A stretch of 64,000 nt of DNA from Ancylobacter tetraedralis (GTDB taxonomy: Bacteria; Pseudomonadota; Alphaproteobacteria; Rhizobiales; Xanthobacteraceae). The notes under the pieces were generated by a model. That model saw only the letters and a program-made list of their open reading frames with translations. It searched no databases and was not told where the DNA came from. The DNA lies in assembly GCF_014195655.1 (NCBI RefSeq), contig NZ_JACICD010000010.1, positions 46,587 to 110,586 of the forward strand, given 5' to 3'. Position numbers and translations under genes: made by a program. This document shows, in pieces, positions 36,011-45,675 of this stretch (within the stretch, counting starts at the first letter, position 1; every line of letters begins with the position of its first letter).

Positions 36011-36786
36011 TGCGCCGCAACAGCCTGCCGCTCACCCTGCACCTGCTGCTGACCTTCCTGTTCCTCTACGGGCCGATCGTCGTGCTGGTGGTGCTGAGCT
36101 TCAACGCCTCGGGCCTGCCCACCGTCTGGGGCGGCTTCTCGCTCAAATGGTATGCCACGCTGTTCGCCAACAAGAAGATGCTCTACCCCACGCTCAACAC
36201 CGTGGTGGTCGCCACCGTGGCGACGCTGGTGGCGACGGTGTTCGGCACGCTGCTGGCGATGGGCATCGAACGGATGCGCCCCTCGGCGAAGATCGACGCC
36301 ATCCTGTTCATGCCGATGATCATTCCCGACATCGTCTTCGCGGTGGCGCTGCTGGGCTTCTACACCGCCATCAAGTTCACGCTCGGCCTGCACTCCATCA
36401 TCATCGCCCACATCGTGTTCTGCATCGCCTTCGTGTGCGCCGTGGTCCGCACCCGGCTGAACGGCTTCGACCATGCGCTGGTCGAGGCCTCGATCGATCT
36501 GGGCGCCTCGCGGCTCACCACCTTTCGCAGGGTGACGCTCCCGATCATCGCGCCCGGCGTCGTCGCCGGCGCCATGATCTCCTTCACCCTCTCCTTCGAC
36601 GAATTCGTCATCGCCTTCTTCACCGCCGGGCCGAGCAGTTCGTCGCAGACCTTGCCGATGCTGATCTATTCGATGATCCGCTTCGGGGTGACGCCGGAAA
36701 TCAACGCGCTCGGCACCTGCATCATCGGCTTCAGCTTCCTGCTGGTCCTTCTCGCGCAGCGTTTCAACAGGCAGGGAACGAACTGA
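36010..36786 (+). CDS. ABC transporter permease, spermidine/putrescine type (PotC-like)
   Basis: 258 residues with about six membrane helices, starting MRRNSLPLTLHLLLTFLFLY, and the EAA loop EASIDLGASRLTTFRRVTLP. FTLSFDEFVIAFFTAG is a typical PotC segment. It overlaps the PotB-like stop by one base and is followed 2 bp later by the ATPase gene. It forms the second half of the membrane channel. Confidence 0.92.
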   Translation: MRRNSLPLTLHLLLTFLFLYGPIVVLVVLSFNASGLPTVWGGFSLKWYATLFANKKMLYPTLNTVVVATVATLVATVFGTLLAMGIERMRPSAKIDAILFMPMIIPDIVFAVALLGFYTAIKFTLGLHSIIIAHIVFCIAFVCAVVRTRLNGFDHALVEASIDLGASRLTTFRRVTLPIIAPGVVAGAMISFTLSFDEFVIAFFTAGPSSSSQTLPMLIYSMIRFGVTPEINALGTCIIGFSFLLVLLAQRFNRQGTN

Positions 36787-36788
36787 CC

Positions 36789-37853
36789 ATGTCGACCACG
36801 CCGGTCATCCAGATGAAGGACATCGTCCTCAACTACGGCGCGCTGACGGTCCTTCACGGCATCAGCGTCGACTTCAACGAGGGCGAATTCTTCGCCCTGC
36901 TCGGCCCTTCGGGCTGCGGCAAGACCTCGCTCCTGCGGATCATGGCGGGCTTTGCCGATCCCACCAGCGGCCAGATGCTGCTGGATGGCAAGGACCTGAT
37001 CGGCATCCCCGCACGTCGGCGCCCCGTCAACATGATGTTCCAGTCCTACGCGCTGTTCCCGCACCTGAGCGTCGAGCAGAATGTGCGCTACGGCCTGGAG
37101 ATGGCGCGGCTGCCGGCGGACGAGATCCGCCAGCGGGTCGGCGCCATCCTGGAGACGACGCATCTCACCGATTACGCCCGGCGCAAGCCCAACCAGCTCT
37201 CCGGCGGCCAGCGCCAGCGCGTGGCACTGGCCCGCGCGCTGGTCATGCGCCCGCGTGTGCTCCTGCTCGACGAGCCGCTCGGCGCGCTCGACAAGAAGCT
37301 GCGCGAGGTGATGCAGCTCGAACTCAAGCGGCTCCAGCATGAGATGGGCATCACCTTCATCATCGTGACGCACGATCAGGAAGAAGCGCTGGTGATGGCC
37401 GACCGCATCGCGCTCATGCGGGCCGGCCAAATCGAGCAGATCGGCACGCCGGCCGAGCTCTATGAGATGCCGGTCTCGCGCTTCGTGGCCGATTTCGTCG
37501 GCAAGACGAACTTTTTCGAGGGAGTCGCGAGCGGGGGCAAGGTGAGCGTGGCCGGGCTGGGCGAACTGACCAGCACCCTGCCCGCTTCCGGGGCTGTGGC
37601 TTATTCGATCCGGCCCGAGCGCATCTGTGTCGCCCCCGCAAAGAACGACGCGTTCGAGAACTGCTTTCAGGGGGTCATCGAAGAGGTCGCCTATCATGGT
37701 CAGGACCAGCACATCCTGGTGCGGCTGGCGGGACAGACAGAGCCGACCATCGCCAGGGTGGGCGCGCAACAGCCCGGCACACGCGACATCGGTGTCGGTG
37801 CGCCTGTCTGGCTGGGCTGGAACGGCGCGGACGCCCGCGTCCTCACGCGCTAG
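36789..37853 (+). CDS. ABC transporter ATP-binding protein (PotA-like)
   Basis: 354 residues: Walker A GPSGCGKTS (about 39-47), Q-loop MFQSYALFPHL, signature LSGGQRQRVALARAL, Walker B VLLLDEPLGALD and H-loop VTHDQEEAL. A C-terminal TOBE domain (from about 240) ends GAPVWLGWNGADARVL. Domain order and length match PotA/CysA-type importers. It energises uptake with the two preceding permeases; a GMC oxidoreductase follows 24 bp downstream. Confidence 0.95.
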   Translation: MSTTPVIQMKDIVLNYGALTVLHGISVDFNEGEFFALLGPSGCGKTSLLRIMAGFADPTSGQMLLDGKDLIGIPARRRPVNMMFQSYALFPHLSVEQNVRYGLEMARLPADEIRQRVGAILETTHLTDYARRKPNQLSGGQRQRVALARALVMRPRVLLLDEPLGALDKKLREVMQLELKRLQHEMGITFIIVTHDQEEALVMADRIALMRAGQIEQIGTPAELYEMPVSRFVADFVGKTNFFEGVASGGKVSVAGLGELTSTLPASGAVAYSIRPERICVAPAKNDAFENCFQGVIEEVAYHGQDQHILVRLAGQTEPTIARVGAQQPGTRDIGVGAPVWLGWNGADARVLTR

Positions 37854-37877
37854 GCCGTGAGCACGGGAGGCAAACCC

Positions 37878-39524
37878 ATGTCGAGCCGCGAGCGCTATGA
37901 CTACATCATCATCGGCGCCGGCTCGGCGGGCAGCGTCCTTGCCGCCCGGCTGAGCGAGGACCCGACCGTCAAGGTGCTGGTTCTGGAGGCCGGCGGTCCC
38001 GACCGGCGCTGGGACTTCCGCATCACCATGCCGGCCGCGCTGGTCTATCCGCTGCAGGGCACGACCTATAACTGGCAATTCCTGTCCGAACCGGTGCCGG
38101 AGTTGAACGGACGGCGCATCCCGTTCTTCCGCGGCAAGGCGCTGGGCGGCTCGTCCACCATCAACGGCATGGTCTATGTGCGCGGCAATGCGATGGACTT
38201 CGACGGCTGGGCGCAAGAGCCGGGCCTGCACGAGTGGAGCTACCGCCATTGCCTTCCCTATTTCCGCCGGTCGGAAAGCTATTCGGAAGGCGGCGATCCG
38301 TACCGGGGCGACAGCGGCCCGCTGCACGTCAGTCGCGGGCAGCCGCAAAGCCCGCTTTACCAGCGCTTCATCGAGGCCGCCCGTGACGGCGGGCATTACA
38401 TCAACGCCGACATCAACGGTTATCGGCAGGACGGATTCGGCTATTTCGACGCGACGATCCACAACGGCATGCGGGAGAGCGCCTCGCGCGCCTATCTCCA
38501 TCCGGCGATGAAGAGCCGGACCAACCTGACCGTCATCACCGGCGCCATGGTCGGCGGCATCGCCCTGCAAAATGGGCGTGCGGAACGCGTGACCTATCGC
38601 AGCGAGGGCGTGGAGCATGTCGGCAGCGTCGGCGAGGAGGTCATCGTCTGCGCCGGCGCCATCCAGTCGCCGCAAATTCTCATGCTGTCGGGGATTGGAC
38701 CGACCGAAGACCTGCGCAGCCACGGCATCGACGTGAAGGTCGACCTTCCCGGCGTCGGCCGCAACCTCGCCGACCATCTGGAATGGATCGTCTCCTACCA
38801 CTGCACCAAGCCGGTCTCGTATTTCGAGGCCACCAAGCCGCTCCGGCAGGCGGCGATCGGCGCCGAATGGCTGATGGCGCGCCGCGGGCTGGGAGCGTCC
38901 AACTTCTTCGAGGCCGGTGGTTTCCTGAAATCCGATCCCGCAAAAGCCTATCCCGACGTGCACCTGCATTTTGTCGGGCTGGCAGCGGAATATAGCGGCC
39001 GGCTCTCGGCGCCCGGTCACAGTTTCCAGGTCCATCTCAGCCCGGGCCTGCCCGCCAGTCGTGGCTGGGTGAGCCTCAAATCCGCCCGGCCCGGCGATCA
39101 CCCGCTCATCCAGCCGAACTATATGAGCGAGCCGCAGGACTGGATCGATGCGCGCAACGCCATCCGCCGATCGCTCGAGGTGCTCCAGCAACCGGCCCTG
39201 GCCGAATACAGGGGCGCGCCAATCCTGCCCGGCGACGCGATCGACGACGAAACACGCCTTGACGCCTATATCCGTGCCCATGCCGAGTCTGGCTACCACT
39301 ATGCCGGCACTTGCCGCATGGGCGAAGGGCCGGATGCCGTCGTCGACGGCCAGCTGCGCGTGCACGGGGTGAAGGGCCTTCGCGTGGTCGACGCCTCGGT
39401 GATGCCCCGTCCCACCAACGGCAACACCAATGCACCCACCATCATGATCGCCGAGAAGGCCGCGGACATCATCCGCCGGCGGCCCCCGCCTCCGCCCTCC
39501 GATGCGCCGGTCTTCTACGGCTGA
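37878..39524 (+). CDS. GMC-family alcohol dehydrogenase (choline dehydrogenase-like), copy 2
   Basis: 548 residues: FAD motif [21 protein letters not shown] signature [20 protein letters not shown], second signature [16 protein letters not shown], and C-terminal [20 protein letters not shown] with [17 protein letters not shown] providing the active-site His/Asn region. A gggagg ribosome site precedes the ATG. It is paralogous to 29082-30743. Directly followed by a betaine-aldehyde-dehydrogenase-like gene, it fits an alcohol to aldehyde to acid sequence of the BetA/BetB kind. Confidence 0.9.
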   Translation: MSSRERYDYIIIGAGSAGSVLAARLSEDPTVKVLVLEAGGPDRRWDFRITMPAALVYPLQGTTYNWQFLSEPVPELNGRRIPFFRGKALGGSSTINGMVYVRGNAMDFDGWAQEPGLHEWSYRHCLPYFRRSESYSEGGDPYRGDSGPLHVSRGQPQSPLYQRFIEAARDGGHYINADINGYRQDGFGYFDATIHNGMRESASRAYLHPAMKSRTNLTVITGAMVGGIALQNGRAERVTYRSEGVEHVGSVGEEVIVCAGAIQSPQILMLSGIGPTEDLRSHGIDVKVDLPGVGRNLADHLEWIVSYHCTKPVSYFEATKPLRQAAIGAEWLMARRGLGASNFFEAGGFLKSDPAKAYPDVHLHFVGLAAEYSGRLSAPGHSFQVHLSPGLPASRGWVSLKSARPGDHPLIQPNYMSEPQDWIDARNAIRRSLEVLQQPALAEYRGAPILPGDAIDDETRLDAYIRAHAESGYHYAGTCRMGEGPDAVVDGQLRVHGVKGLRVVDASVMPRPTNGNTNAPTIMIAEKAADIIRRRPPPPPSDAPVFYG

Positions 39525-39592
39525 CGCGAACTCGGCGCGGCACCGCGACCCTGGTGGACACAACGACATCGCCCTCGAACCGTGAGGCTCCC

Positions 39593-41056
39593 GTGAAGGC
39601 TCAACCCAAAGCGTCCCATTTCATCGACGGTGCCTATGTCGAGGACACCTCCGGACGCGTCATCGAGGTGGTCCATCCGGCAACCGGCGACATCATCGCG
39701 CGGCTGCACGCGGCGACGCCGGAACTCGTCATCCGGGCGGTGCTGGCGGCCAAGGCGGCACAGGCCGATTGGGCCGCGTTGCGCCCCGTCGAGCGCGCCC
39801 GCATCCTGCGCCGCGCCCATGACCTGGTGCGCGCCCGCAATGACGAGATCGCCCGGATCGAGAGCCTCGATACCGGACGGGCGCTGTCGGAGACGCTCTA
39901 TGTCGACGCCGTCTCCGTGGCGGAAGCGCTGGAATTCTATGCCGGCGTCATCCCCGCCTATAATGGCGAGGCGATCGCCCTCGGGGGGGCCTTCGCCTAT
40001 ACGCGCCGCGAGCCGCTCGGCGTGTGCGTCGGCATCGGCGCGTGGAACTATCCCTTCCAGGGCGCGGGGTGGAAATCCGCGCCGGCGCTCGCGGCGGGCA
40101 ATGCGATGGTGTTCAAGCCGTCGGAGAATTCGCCGCTCTCCGCGCTGATCCTCGCCGAGATCTACAAGGAAGCCGGCCTGCCGGACGGCCTGTTCAATGT
40201 CGTGCAGGGCTATGGCGACGTCGGCCAGGCATTGGTCGAACATCCCGCCACCGCCAAGGTTTCGCTCACCGGCTCCGTCCCCACCGGCAAGAAGGTGCTG
40301 GGCCTCGCCGGCTCGCTGATGAAGCACGGCACCATGGAACTCGGCGGCAAGTCGCCGCTCATCATCTTCGCGGACGCCCCGCTCGACAACGCGGTGAGCG
40401 GGGCGCTGATGGCGAACTTCTATTCAACAGGCCAGGTGTGCACCAATGGCACGCGGGTGTTTGTCGAGCGCCCGATCCACGATGCGCTGGTCGCGCGGGT
40501 GACGGAACGTGCGGCGAAGATCAAGATCGGCGATCCCCTGGACCCGAGCGTGACGATGGGGCCGCTCATCAGCCGGGCGCAGCAGGAGAAGGTCCTCGGT
40601 TACATCGAGGCCGGCCGACAGGAGGGCGCCACGCTGCATTTCGGCGGCGGCGTGCCGGTGATGCAGGGCATGGAAGGCGGCTTCTGGATCGAACCGACCA
40701 TCTTCACCGGCGTCACCGACACGATGCGCATCGCGCGCGAGGAGATATTCGGACCGGTCATGTCCATCCTCGCCTTCGACAGCGAGGACGAAGTGATCGC
40801 ACGGGCGAACGACACCGAATTCGGCCTGGCCGCCGGCGTCTTCACCCAGGACATCGCCCGCGCCCACCGCGTCATCGGCAAGCTGGAAGCCGGCATGTGC
40901 TGGATCAACAACTACAATCTGGCCCCTGTCGAGGTGCCGTTCGGCGGCGTCAAATCCTCCGGCGTCGGTCGCGAATGCGCGCTCGCCGCGCTCGATCACT
41001 ACACCGAGATCAAGAGCATCTATGTCGAGACGGGCGACGTGGTGAGCGTGTTCTGA
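39593..41056 (+). CDS. NAD(P)-dependent aldehyde dehydrogenase (betaine aldehyde dehydrogenase-like)
   Basis: 487 residues from a GTG start ([20 protein letters not shown]). [20 protein letters not shown] binds the cofactor; the general-base Glu lies in MELGGKSPL (about 250) and the nucleophilic Cys in [12 protein letters not shown] (about 285); [10 protein letters not shown] and [14 protein letters not shown] complete the family set. Overall it looks like BetB (betaine aldehyde to glycine betaine), but related aminoaldehyde dehydrogenases share these motifs. It follows the GMC gene and probably oxidises its aldehyde product. Confidence 0.92.
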   Translation: MKAQPKASHFIDGAYVEDTSGRVIEVVHPATGDIIARLHAATPELVIRAVLAAKAAQADWAALRPVERARILRRAHDLVRARNDEIARIESLDTGRALSETLYVDAVSVAEALEFYAGVIPAYNGEAIALGGAFAYTRREPLGVCVGIGAWNYPFQGAGWKSAPALAAGNAMVFKPSENSPLSALILAEIYKEAGLPDGLFNVVQGYGDVGQALVEHPATAKVSLTGSVPTGKKVLGLAGSLMKHGTMELGGKSPLIIFADAPLDNAVSGALMANFYSTGQVCTNGTRVFVERPIHDALVARVTERAAKIKIGDPLDPSVTMGPLISRAQQEKVLGYIEAGRQEGATLHFGGGVPVMQGMEGGFWIEPTIFTGVTDTMRIAREEIFGPVMSILAFDSEDEVIARANDTEFGLAAGVFTQDIARAHRVIGKLEAGMCWINNYNLAPVEVPFGGVKSSGVGRECALAALDHYTEIKSIYVETGDVVSVF

Positions 41057-41249
41057 CACTCCCCAGCCGGGATCCCGCTGCCGCGCCCCGCACGAACGCG
41101 ACGACACCACACGTCTCGTATTGACCCCGTATCGCGCCCGGCCTTAGACTGACGAGTACGTATAAAACACTTCTTGGTACGCGTTCGGCATCCCGGTTCC
41201 GCCGAGGCGGAGCAAAGTCCCAAAGACAAACCAGAACAGAGGTGGAACG
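41057..41249 (+). promoter_or_regulatory. Gap before the binding-protein gene, possible internal promoter
   Basis: 193 bp, the largest gap inside the plus-strand operon. It has an AT-rich stretch near 41150-41175 (gagtacgtataaaacac) that could be a promoter giving extra transcription of the periplasmic binding protein, which is usually needed in excess. No terminator hairpin with a T run is obvious. Confidence 0.35.
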
Positions 41250-42314
41250 ATGAAGACGCTCCGTTCAAGCTTGACGCATGGCACCATGGCCGTCGCCATC
41301 GGCGCCCTGACGCTTTTCACCGCGGTCGAGGCACGCGCCGAGAGCATTACCGTCCTGAACTTCGCCAACTACATGCCGGAGGACATCCTCCAGCGGTTCA
41401 AGGACAAGACGGGCATCTCGGTCGACCTGGTGACGACCAGCACCAACGAGGAAACGATGGGGCGCCTGACCACCAGCAACGGTGCGGGCTTCGACGTCGT
41501 GTTCGTCTCCTCGCCCTTCGCCGAGGCGCTACGCCACCTCGATCTAGTCACAGACGTCAATCACGCCAACCTGCCGAACCTCGTCAACCTCTACGACGAA
41601 GCGAAGAATCTCAGCTTCGATCCCGGCAACGTCTACACGGTGCCCTATGCCTGGGGCACGACCGGGCTGTGCTATCGTGACGATCTGCTGTCGAAGGCGC
41701 CGACCAGTTGGTGGGACCTGCTCAAGCCCAGCGACGAGGCCAAGGGCAAGATCACCATGGTCTCCACCGATCGCTGGCTGCTCGCCGCCGGCCAGCTGGC
41801 CAACGGCTATTCGGTCAACGACGTGACGCCGGAGCACCTGGAAAAGGTCAAGGCGGATCTCATCGCCGCCAAGAAGACCTTGCTCGCCTATGACGACGCC
41901 ACCTTCTATTCCAAGCTGGTGGCGGGCGAGGCGGTGATGGTCCACGCCTGGGACGGCTGGTGCAACTATGCCCTTGCCGAAACCCCGCACGCCCACTTCG
42001 TGGTGCCGAAGGAAGGTTCCGATTTCTACATCGACGTGATGGTCGTGCCGAAGGCCTCCGAGCACAAGGAAGCCGCCGAGAAGTTCATCAACTTCGTGCT
42101 GGAGCCGGAAAACCAGGGCTGGGTGTCGACCAACCTGTTCTTCAAGACGCCGAACCGCATCGCCATGGAGGCGCTGCCGGAGGACATCAAGAAGAAGTAT
42201 CCCAACCTGACCATCACGCCGGCGGACCTCGCCAAGTTCGAGACCTTCCACGACCTCGGCGCGGACCTTCCGCGCGTGTCCAAGGTCGTGACGGAAATCA
42301 CATCGTCGCGGTGA
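41250..42314 (+). CDS. Periplasmic substrate-binding protein, PotD/PotF type
   Basis: 354 residues with a signal peptide (MKTLRSSLTHGTMAVAIGAL... cleaved after about ARA-31). The mature part starts ESITVLNFANYMPEDILQRF, typical of polyamine-type binding proteins, with GFDVVFVSSPF and VPYAWGTTGL lining the ligand cleft and aromatic WDGWCNY near residue 235. It delivers ligand to the PotBCA-like transporter encoded upstream; it is separated from those genes by the GMC and aldehyde dehydrogenase genes. A cationic amine ligand is inferred. Confidence 0.9.
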   Translation: MKTLRSSLTHGTMAVAIGALTLFTAVEARAESITVLNFANYMPEDILQRFKDKTGISVDLVTTSTNEETMGRLTTSNGAGFDVVFVSSPFAEALRHLDLVTDVNHANLPNLVNLYDEAKNLSFDPGNVYTVPYAWGTTGLCYRDDLLSKAPTSWWDLLKPSDEAKGKITMVSTDRWLLAAGQLANGYSVNDVTPEHLEKVKADLIAAKKTLLAYDDATFYSKLVAGEAVMVHAWDGWCNYALAETPHAHFVVPKEGSDFYIDVMVVPKASEHKEAAEKFINFVLEPENQGWVSTNLFFKTPNRIAMEALPEDIKKKYPNLTITPADLAKFETFHDLGADLPRVSKVVTEITSSR

Positions 42315-42426
42315 GAGGCGCCGGCGCGCCGGCCCGACAACGCACATGCCCGCCGGCACGAACGGTGGGCATGCTCGCGGCCTTCGATCTGGCGCTCGGG
42401 AGCGCCGACAGTCAGGAGACTCTGCA

Positions 42427-43212
42427 ATGGATATGAGCGGCAAGGTCGTGCTCATCACGGGCGGCGAGACCGGCATCGGCCGTGCGACGGTCGAACTCCT
42501 CGCCGCCAGCGGCGCCCGCGTCGTGGTTGGCGGTCTTCTGGAAGACGAAGGGGCGGCGATGATGACGGCGGTCTCGGTCGCCGGCGGCCTGGCCGAGTTC
42601 CACAAGGTCGACGTGCGCAGCAGCGCCGAGGTGGATGCCTTCGTCGATGCCGCCGCCTCTGCCTATGGAAAGATCGACGGCTTCGTCAACAATGCCGCCG
42701 TGTTCGACGGCTTCGTCACCTGCCTGGAGACTACCGACGCGCTCTGGAACCATGTGCTGGACGTGAACCTGCGCGGCACCTTCTTCGGCTGCCGGGCGGC
42801 GCTGCGCCACATGGTGCCGACCGGCGCCGGCCGGATCGTCAACGTCTCTTCCGTCGGCGGGCTGGTCGGGGCGGCGGACGGGCCTTCCTATACCGCGTCC
42901 AAGCACGCGGTGATCGGCCTCACCAAGCAGATCGCATGTGCCTATGCCGCCCAGGGCATCGCCGTGAACGCGGTCTGCCCAGGCGTCATCGCCACCGAAA
43001 TCCGCAAGAACTCGACCCGCCTGCTCGGCGACGACGCGCCGAAGATGGCCGGCGTCGGGGTCGACACGGACTGGCTGCCGCGCACGGTGCCGATGGGCCG
43101 GAAGGCCGCGCCTTCCGAGATCGCCACCGTGATCCGCTTCCTGCTGTCGGACGAGGCCTCCTACGTCACCGGCCAATACTTCACCGCGGACGGCGGTTGG
43201 ACCGCGAAATAG
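42427..43212 (+). CDS. Short-chain dehydrogenase/reductase
   Basis: 261 residues: TGGETGIGRATVELL cofactor motif, NNAAV, Ser of NVSSVGG, YTASK catalytic Tyr/Lys and the C-terminal YVTGQYFTADGGWTAK. The aggag ribosome site is 9 nt before the ATG. In this operon it could oxidise the 3-hydroxyacyl-CoA produced by the MaoC hydratase or another alcohol intermediate; its substrate is not readable from sequence. Confidence 0.88.
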   Translation: MDMSGKVVLITGGETGIGRATVELLAASGARVVVGGLLEDEGAAMMTAVSVAGGLAEFHKVDVRSSAEVDAFVDAAASAYGKIDGFVNNAAVFDGFVTCLETTDALWNHVLDVNLRGTFFGCRAALRHMVPTGAGRIVNVSSVGGLVGAADGPSYTASKHAVIGLTKQIACAYAAQGIAVNAVCPGVIATEIRKNSTRLLGDDAPKMAGVGVDTDWLPRTVPMGRKAAPSEIATVIRFLLSDEASYVTGQYFTADGGWTAK

Positions 43213-43244
43213 GCTGAGCGCGCAGAGCGCCAAGGTTCACAGAC

Positions 43245-44078
43245 ATGACAACCGTGTGCCTCACCTTCGACTTCGATGCCGTCGCGCTGTGGGTCAGCTC
43301 CTTCAAGCAGACGACGGCCACCCCGGTTTCACGCGGGGTGTTCGGCGCCGAGGTCGGCGTTCCGCGCGTGCTCGATCTTCTGTCCCGCCACGCCATCCCC
43401 GCGACCTTCTTCGTGCCGGCGCACAGTGCCGTCTCGTTCCCCGCAGCCCTGGCCGCGATACGCGATGCCGGCCATGAGATCGCGCTGCACGGCTATTGCC
43501 ACGAGACGCCCGTCGGCCTCAGCCGCGAGGAAGAAGCGAGCCTGCTCGATCGGTCGATCGACAAGCTGTGCGGCGCCGTGGGGCGCGACTTCCACCCCGC
43601 CGGCTACCGTTCCCCGGCCTGGGACCTCTCCTCCTCCTCCATCGAGCTGCTCGAGGAGCGGGGGCTGATCTACGACAGCTCGATGATGGCGCGCGACTTC
43701 CACCCCTATCTCGCCCGCAAAGGGCACCATGCCGACGAGGACGGCTTCGAGCCGGGCACTCCATCGAGCGTGGTGGAAATCCCCGTCGCCTGGGAACTCG
43801 ACGACTTCCCCTATTTCGCCTTCCTCAATCGTCCGATGTATTCCGGGCTCCGCGCGCCGGCCGAGGTGCTGGAGATTTGGCAGGGTGAGTTCGACTTCTG
43901 CCATTCCCTCGCCGGCGTCTTCACCCTCACCCTGCATCCCCAGATCATCGGCCGCGGTCCGCGCATCGCCATGCTCGACGCGCTGATACGCCATATGCGG
44001 GCGAGCGACGGGGTGCGGTTCTCCACCGTCGCCGACGAGGCGCGCCGCCAACGGCTTCCTCTTCTCGGCTCGGGCTAG
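43245..44078 (+). CDS. NodB-type polysaccharide deacetylase family protein (PuuE-like amidohydrolase)
   Basis: 277 residues without a signal peptide: motif 1 LTFDFDAVALW with the catalytic Asp and metal Asp, motif 2 HGYCHETP, motif 3 GYRSPAWDLS, and LTLHPQIIGRG near the C-terminus. The cytosolic form and the WELDDFPYF/HPQ pattern are those of HpPgdA/PuuE-like members that cleave small amides (for example allantoin) rather than polymers. In this cluster it could deformylate or deacylate a nitrogen-containing intermediate; that is inference. Confidence 0.82.
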   Translation: MTTVCLTFDFDAVALWVSSFKQTTATPVSRGVFGAEVGVPRVLDLLSRHAIPATFFVPAHSAVSFPAALAAIRDAGHEIALHGYCHETPVGLSREEEASLLDRSIDKLCGAVGRDFHPAGYRSPAWDLSSSSIELLEERGLIYDSSMMARDFHPYLARKGHHADEDGFEPGTPSSVVEIPVAWELDDFPYFAFLNRPMYSGLRAPAEVLEIWQGEFDFCHSLAGVFTLTLHPQIIGRGPRIAMLDALIRHMRASDGVRFSTVADEARRQRLPLLGSG

Positions 44079-44139
44079 CGAAACCGATGGCCGCCGCGAC
44101 GACCGGGCACGCCGCCCTCAGATATTGCTGGAACTGCTC

Positions 44140-45672
44140 ATGACCACCGCTCGCCCGTCCCCCGTCTACGGCGCCCTTCTCGAAATCGTCGCGCGCCAGC
44201 CCGACAAGGTTGCGATGACCTTCGAGGATCGAACGCTGACCTATGCCGATTTTCTCGGCGGCGTCGACCGCACCGCCACCCACTTCCGCGCGGCGCGCAT
44301 CGGCCCGGGGGTGGCGGTCGCCATGTACGGGCAGAACTCGCCGGAAATCATGTTCGGCTACTACGCAGCAGCCCGGCTCGGCGCGATCTTCGTGCCGGTC
44401 AATTCGGCTCTCACCGCGGCGGAGGTGGATTACACCCTCCAGCACAGCGGCGCCTCGAAGCTCTACTTCGACGACAGCGTCGGCGAGGCGGCCCGTGCGG
44501 TGGTGCCGGCGGCGATGCGGATTCACATCGACACCCTTGCCGAGCCTATCGCGGACGCCACGGACGGAAACGAGGGCGACGTCAGCGTCACGCCGGATGA
44601 CGACTTCCTCATCATGTACACCTCGGGGACGACCGGCACGCCGAAGGCGGTCATGCTCACCCAGGGCGGCCAGGCCAACGCGGCCAAGGCGCTGGCCCGG
44701 ATGTGGGGCATAGGCGAGACCGACACGGTGCTCGTCGCGCTGCCGCTGGGCTTCCTCTATGGCCTCTCGACGGCGAGCGCCGTCGCCCTTCAGGCCGGCG
44801 CGCGCGTCGCGCTGCTGCCCCGCTTCCACCCGCGCGATGTCCTGGAAGGTTTCGTGAAATGGCGCGCTCAGGTTTTCCAGGGCGTGCCGACCATGTTCTC
44901 GATGATGCTGGAATACAGCGAGCAGCGCGATCTGACCTTCGACCTGTCCTTCATGCGCGCGCTGGTCGCCGCAGGCGCCCCGCTCAGCCCGGAGCTGAAG
45001 GAGCGCTTCGCCGCACGCTTCGGCAAGCGGATCGACAATTACTACGCCATGACGGAAGTGACGCCGATCTTCGGCGCCTATCACGACGATCCGCGCCCGG
45101 TGCCGGACGCCGCCATCGGCCGGGCAGCGCCGCTGGCCGACATCCGCATCGTGCGCGCCGACGGCAGCCCGTGCGCCGAGGGCGAGGAAGGCGAGATCCT
45201 CGTGCGCGGCGCCGCGACTCTCAAATATTACTACAAAAACCTCGAACAGACCGCGCAGGTCATGACCGACGGATATTTTCGCTCCGGCGATCTCGGCTAT
45301 CGAGACGTAGACGGATATTACTATATTTCCGGCCGCATCAAGGACATCATCATTCGTGGCGGCGCGAACATTTCCCCGGCCGAGGTGGAGACGGCGCTGA
45401 CATCGCATCCGTCCGTGCAGGACGCCGCCGTGCTCGGCGTGTCGGACAGGGTCTTCGGCGAAGTGCCGGTCGCCTTCGTGGTGCTGCGGGCGGGCAAGAC
45501 GGCCACCGCCGACGAACTGGCCGAACATGCCGGCCGTTCGCTGGCGGCCTTCAAGGTACCTGCCGCAATCCTCCTCGAGGCGTCCTTCCCGCTCGGCAAA
45601 ACCGGCAAGGTGGACAAGTCTGCGCTGCGCCGGCGGTGGCACGAGCTTAACACCGGCGACGGGCGGGCATAG
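44140..45672 (+). CDS. Acyl-CoA synthetase (AMP-dependent, ANL superfamily)
   Basis: 510 residues. The P-loop YTSGTTGTPKAVMLTQGG (about 162-179), A5 YAMTEVTP, A7 GDLGYRDVDGYYYISGRIKD, A8 GGANISPAEVE and the C-terminal Lys in GKTGKVDKSALRR are all present. It activates a carboxylic acid as acyl-AMP and transfers it to CoA. It probably acts on the acid made by the aldehyde dehydrogenase, feeding the acyl-CoA dehydrogenase encoded 4 kb downstream. The amidase gene follows 3 bp after its stop. Confidence 0.92.
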   Translation: MTTARPSPVYGALLEIVARQPDKVAMTFEDRTLTYADFLGGVDRTATHFRAARIGPGVAVAMYGQNSPEIMFGYYAAARLGAIFVPVNSALTAAEVDYTLQHSGASKLYFDDSVGEAARAVVPAAMRIHIDTLAEPIADATDGNEGDVSVTPDDDFLIMYTSGTTGTPKAVMLTQGGQANAAKALARMWGIGETDTVLVALPLGFLYGLSTASAVALQAGARVALLPRFHPRDVLEGFVKWRAQVFQGVPTMFSMMLEYSEQRDLTFDLSFMRALVAAGAPLSPELKERFAARFGKRIDNYYAMTEVTPIFGAYHDDPRPVPDAAIGRAAPLADIRIVRADGSPCAEGEEGEILVRGAATLKYYYKNLEQTAQVMTDGYFRSGDLGYRDVDGYYYISGRIKDIIIRGGANISPAEVETALTSHPSVQDAAVLGVSDRVFGEVPVAFVVLRAGKTATADELAEHAGRSLAAFKVPAAILLEASFPLGKTGKVDKSALRRRWHELNTGDGRA

Positions 45673-45675
45673 GCG

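Noticed and set aside
36666..39569. 967-codon minus-strand frame spanning the PotA-like and GMC genes
   Set aside because: Very long, but antisense to two unmistakable genes and without any domain signature; long antisense frames are common at this GC content.
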